A stretch of DNA of 5,438 bases from an uncultured Rhizobiaceae group bacterium. GTDB lineage: Bacteria; Pseudomonadota; Alphaproteobacteria; Rhizobiales; Rhizobiaceae. Under the pieces are notes generated by a model that worked only from the letters and a program-made list of their open reading frames with translations, made no database searches and was not told the DNA's origin. Position numbers and translations under genes: made by a program. Shown here one piece after another: positions 5,241 to 5,438 of the stretch. Numbering within the stretch: position 1 is the stretch's first letter; every line of letters begins with the position of its first letter. The stretch covers positions 1 to 5,438 of the forward strand of contig CALDZZ010000106.1 in NCBI GenBank assembly GCA_937944075.1, written 5' to 3'.

Positions 5241-5438
5241 TCAGGAAAACATTGGCGCCCAATCATCACCCCAGGCATCCTTCCAAAGGCCTTCAAAAGT
5301 AACATTTGATTTGGCAGTCCCAGAATTCCAAAGGTCGTATTTGGGGTCTGCGTATTGTTTGAAATGGTCGGTGGTTTTTGCCTTCAGTTCAGAGACTACA
5401 TGTTTTAAGTCAGGGGTATTAATCAGATTATTTTTCTC
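5241..5438 (-). CDS. C-terminal end of a probable sulfatase (partial)
   Basis: An open frame enters from the right edge on the minus strand and runs 65 codons to a TGA at 5243-5241. It begins EKNNLINTPDLKHVVSELKA, the pattern seen at the end of type I sulfatases: a D/E-x-x-N-L-x-x-x-P motif followed by an amphipathic helix and an aromatic tail. The remainder is a Trp-rich tail (WNSG, LWKDAWGDDW). Catalytic formylglycine and metal residues would lie upstream, outside the window, so neither activity nor substrate can be judged. Codon use is clean with no internal stops. The gene runs in the same direction as the carrier gene 134 bp downstream, so read-through cotranscription is possible. Other alkaline-phosphatase-superfamily hydrolases share this ending, so the sulfatase call is probable but not certain. 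Confidence 0.6.
   Translation of the reverse strand, partial: EKNNLINTPDLKHVVSELKAKTTDHFKQYADPKYDLWNSGTAKSNVTFEGLWKDAWGDDWAPMFS

Overview
The window looks like chromosome from a free-living Gram-negative bacterium, most likely a proteobacterium and perhaps a marine alphaproteobacterium. This is an inference from three things: a moderate GC content (mid-40s percent by eye), a Blh-like persulfide dioxygenase paired with split YeeE/YedE transporter halves (an arrangement best known from proteobacteria), and a sulfatase next to a carrier-protein system. No RNA genes, CRISPR arrays, insertion sequences or integration scars are visible. The window is densely coding and no gene-free stretch exceeds 300 bases.

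Left part (about 1-1950, plus strand): a compact three-gene sulfur operon. Two small membrane proteins, each half of a YeeE/YedE-type sulfur-compound transporter (138-578 and 583-1014, 4 bp apart), are followed 28 bp later by an ETHE1/Blh-type metallo-beta-lactamase-fold persulfide dioxygenase (1043-1927). Together they should move a reduced sulfur species across the inner membrane and oxidise persulfide to sulfite. A perfect 8-bp inverted repeat lies in the leader (77-108). A perfect 9-bp inverted repeat overlaps the last stop codon (1916-1949) and may end the transcript.

Middle and right part (about 1950-5106): a carrier-protein-based activation system that I cannot match to a named pathway. 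A stand-alone adenylation enzyme (2046-3683) has a DltA-like pocket, including the amino-group-binding Asp and a Cys in the CGE motif. It overlaps by 4 bp a 381-residue protein that looks like two fused GNAT domains (3680-4825). A 91-residue phosphopantetheine carrier protein (5106-4831, minus strand) converges on it with only 5 bp between the stop codons. The simplest reading is that the ligase activates an amino acid (or similar small acid) as an adenylate, loads it on the carrier, and the GNAT protein transfers it to an acceptor. This is a Dlt-like logic, but with a soluble GNAT-type protein instead of a membrane DltB. The acceptor is not visible.

Right edge (5241-5438, minus strand): the last 65 codons of a probable sulfatase, upstream of the carrier gene on the same strand. 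The 134-bp gap between them holds two TATAAT boxes, an iterated GCGTT motif with exact 9-bp period, and short inverted repeats. These suggest that the carrier gene has its own regulated promoter.
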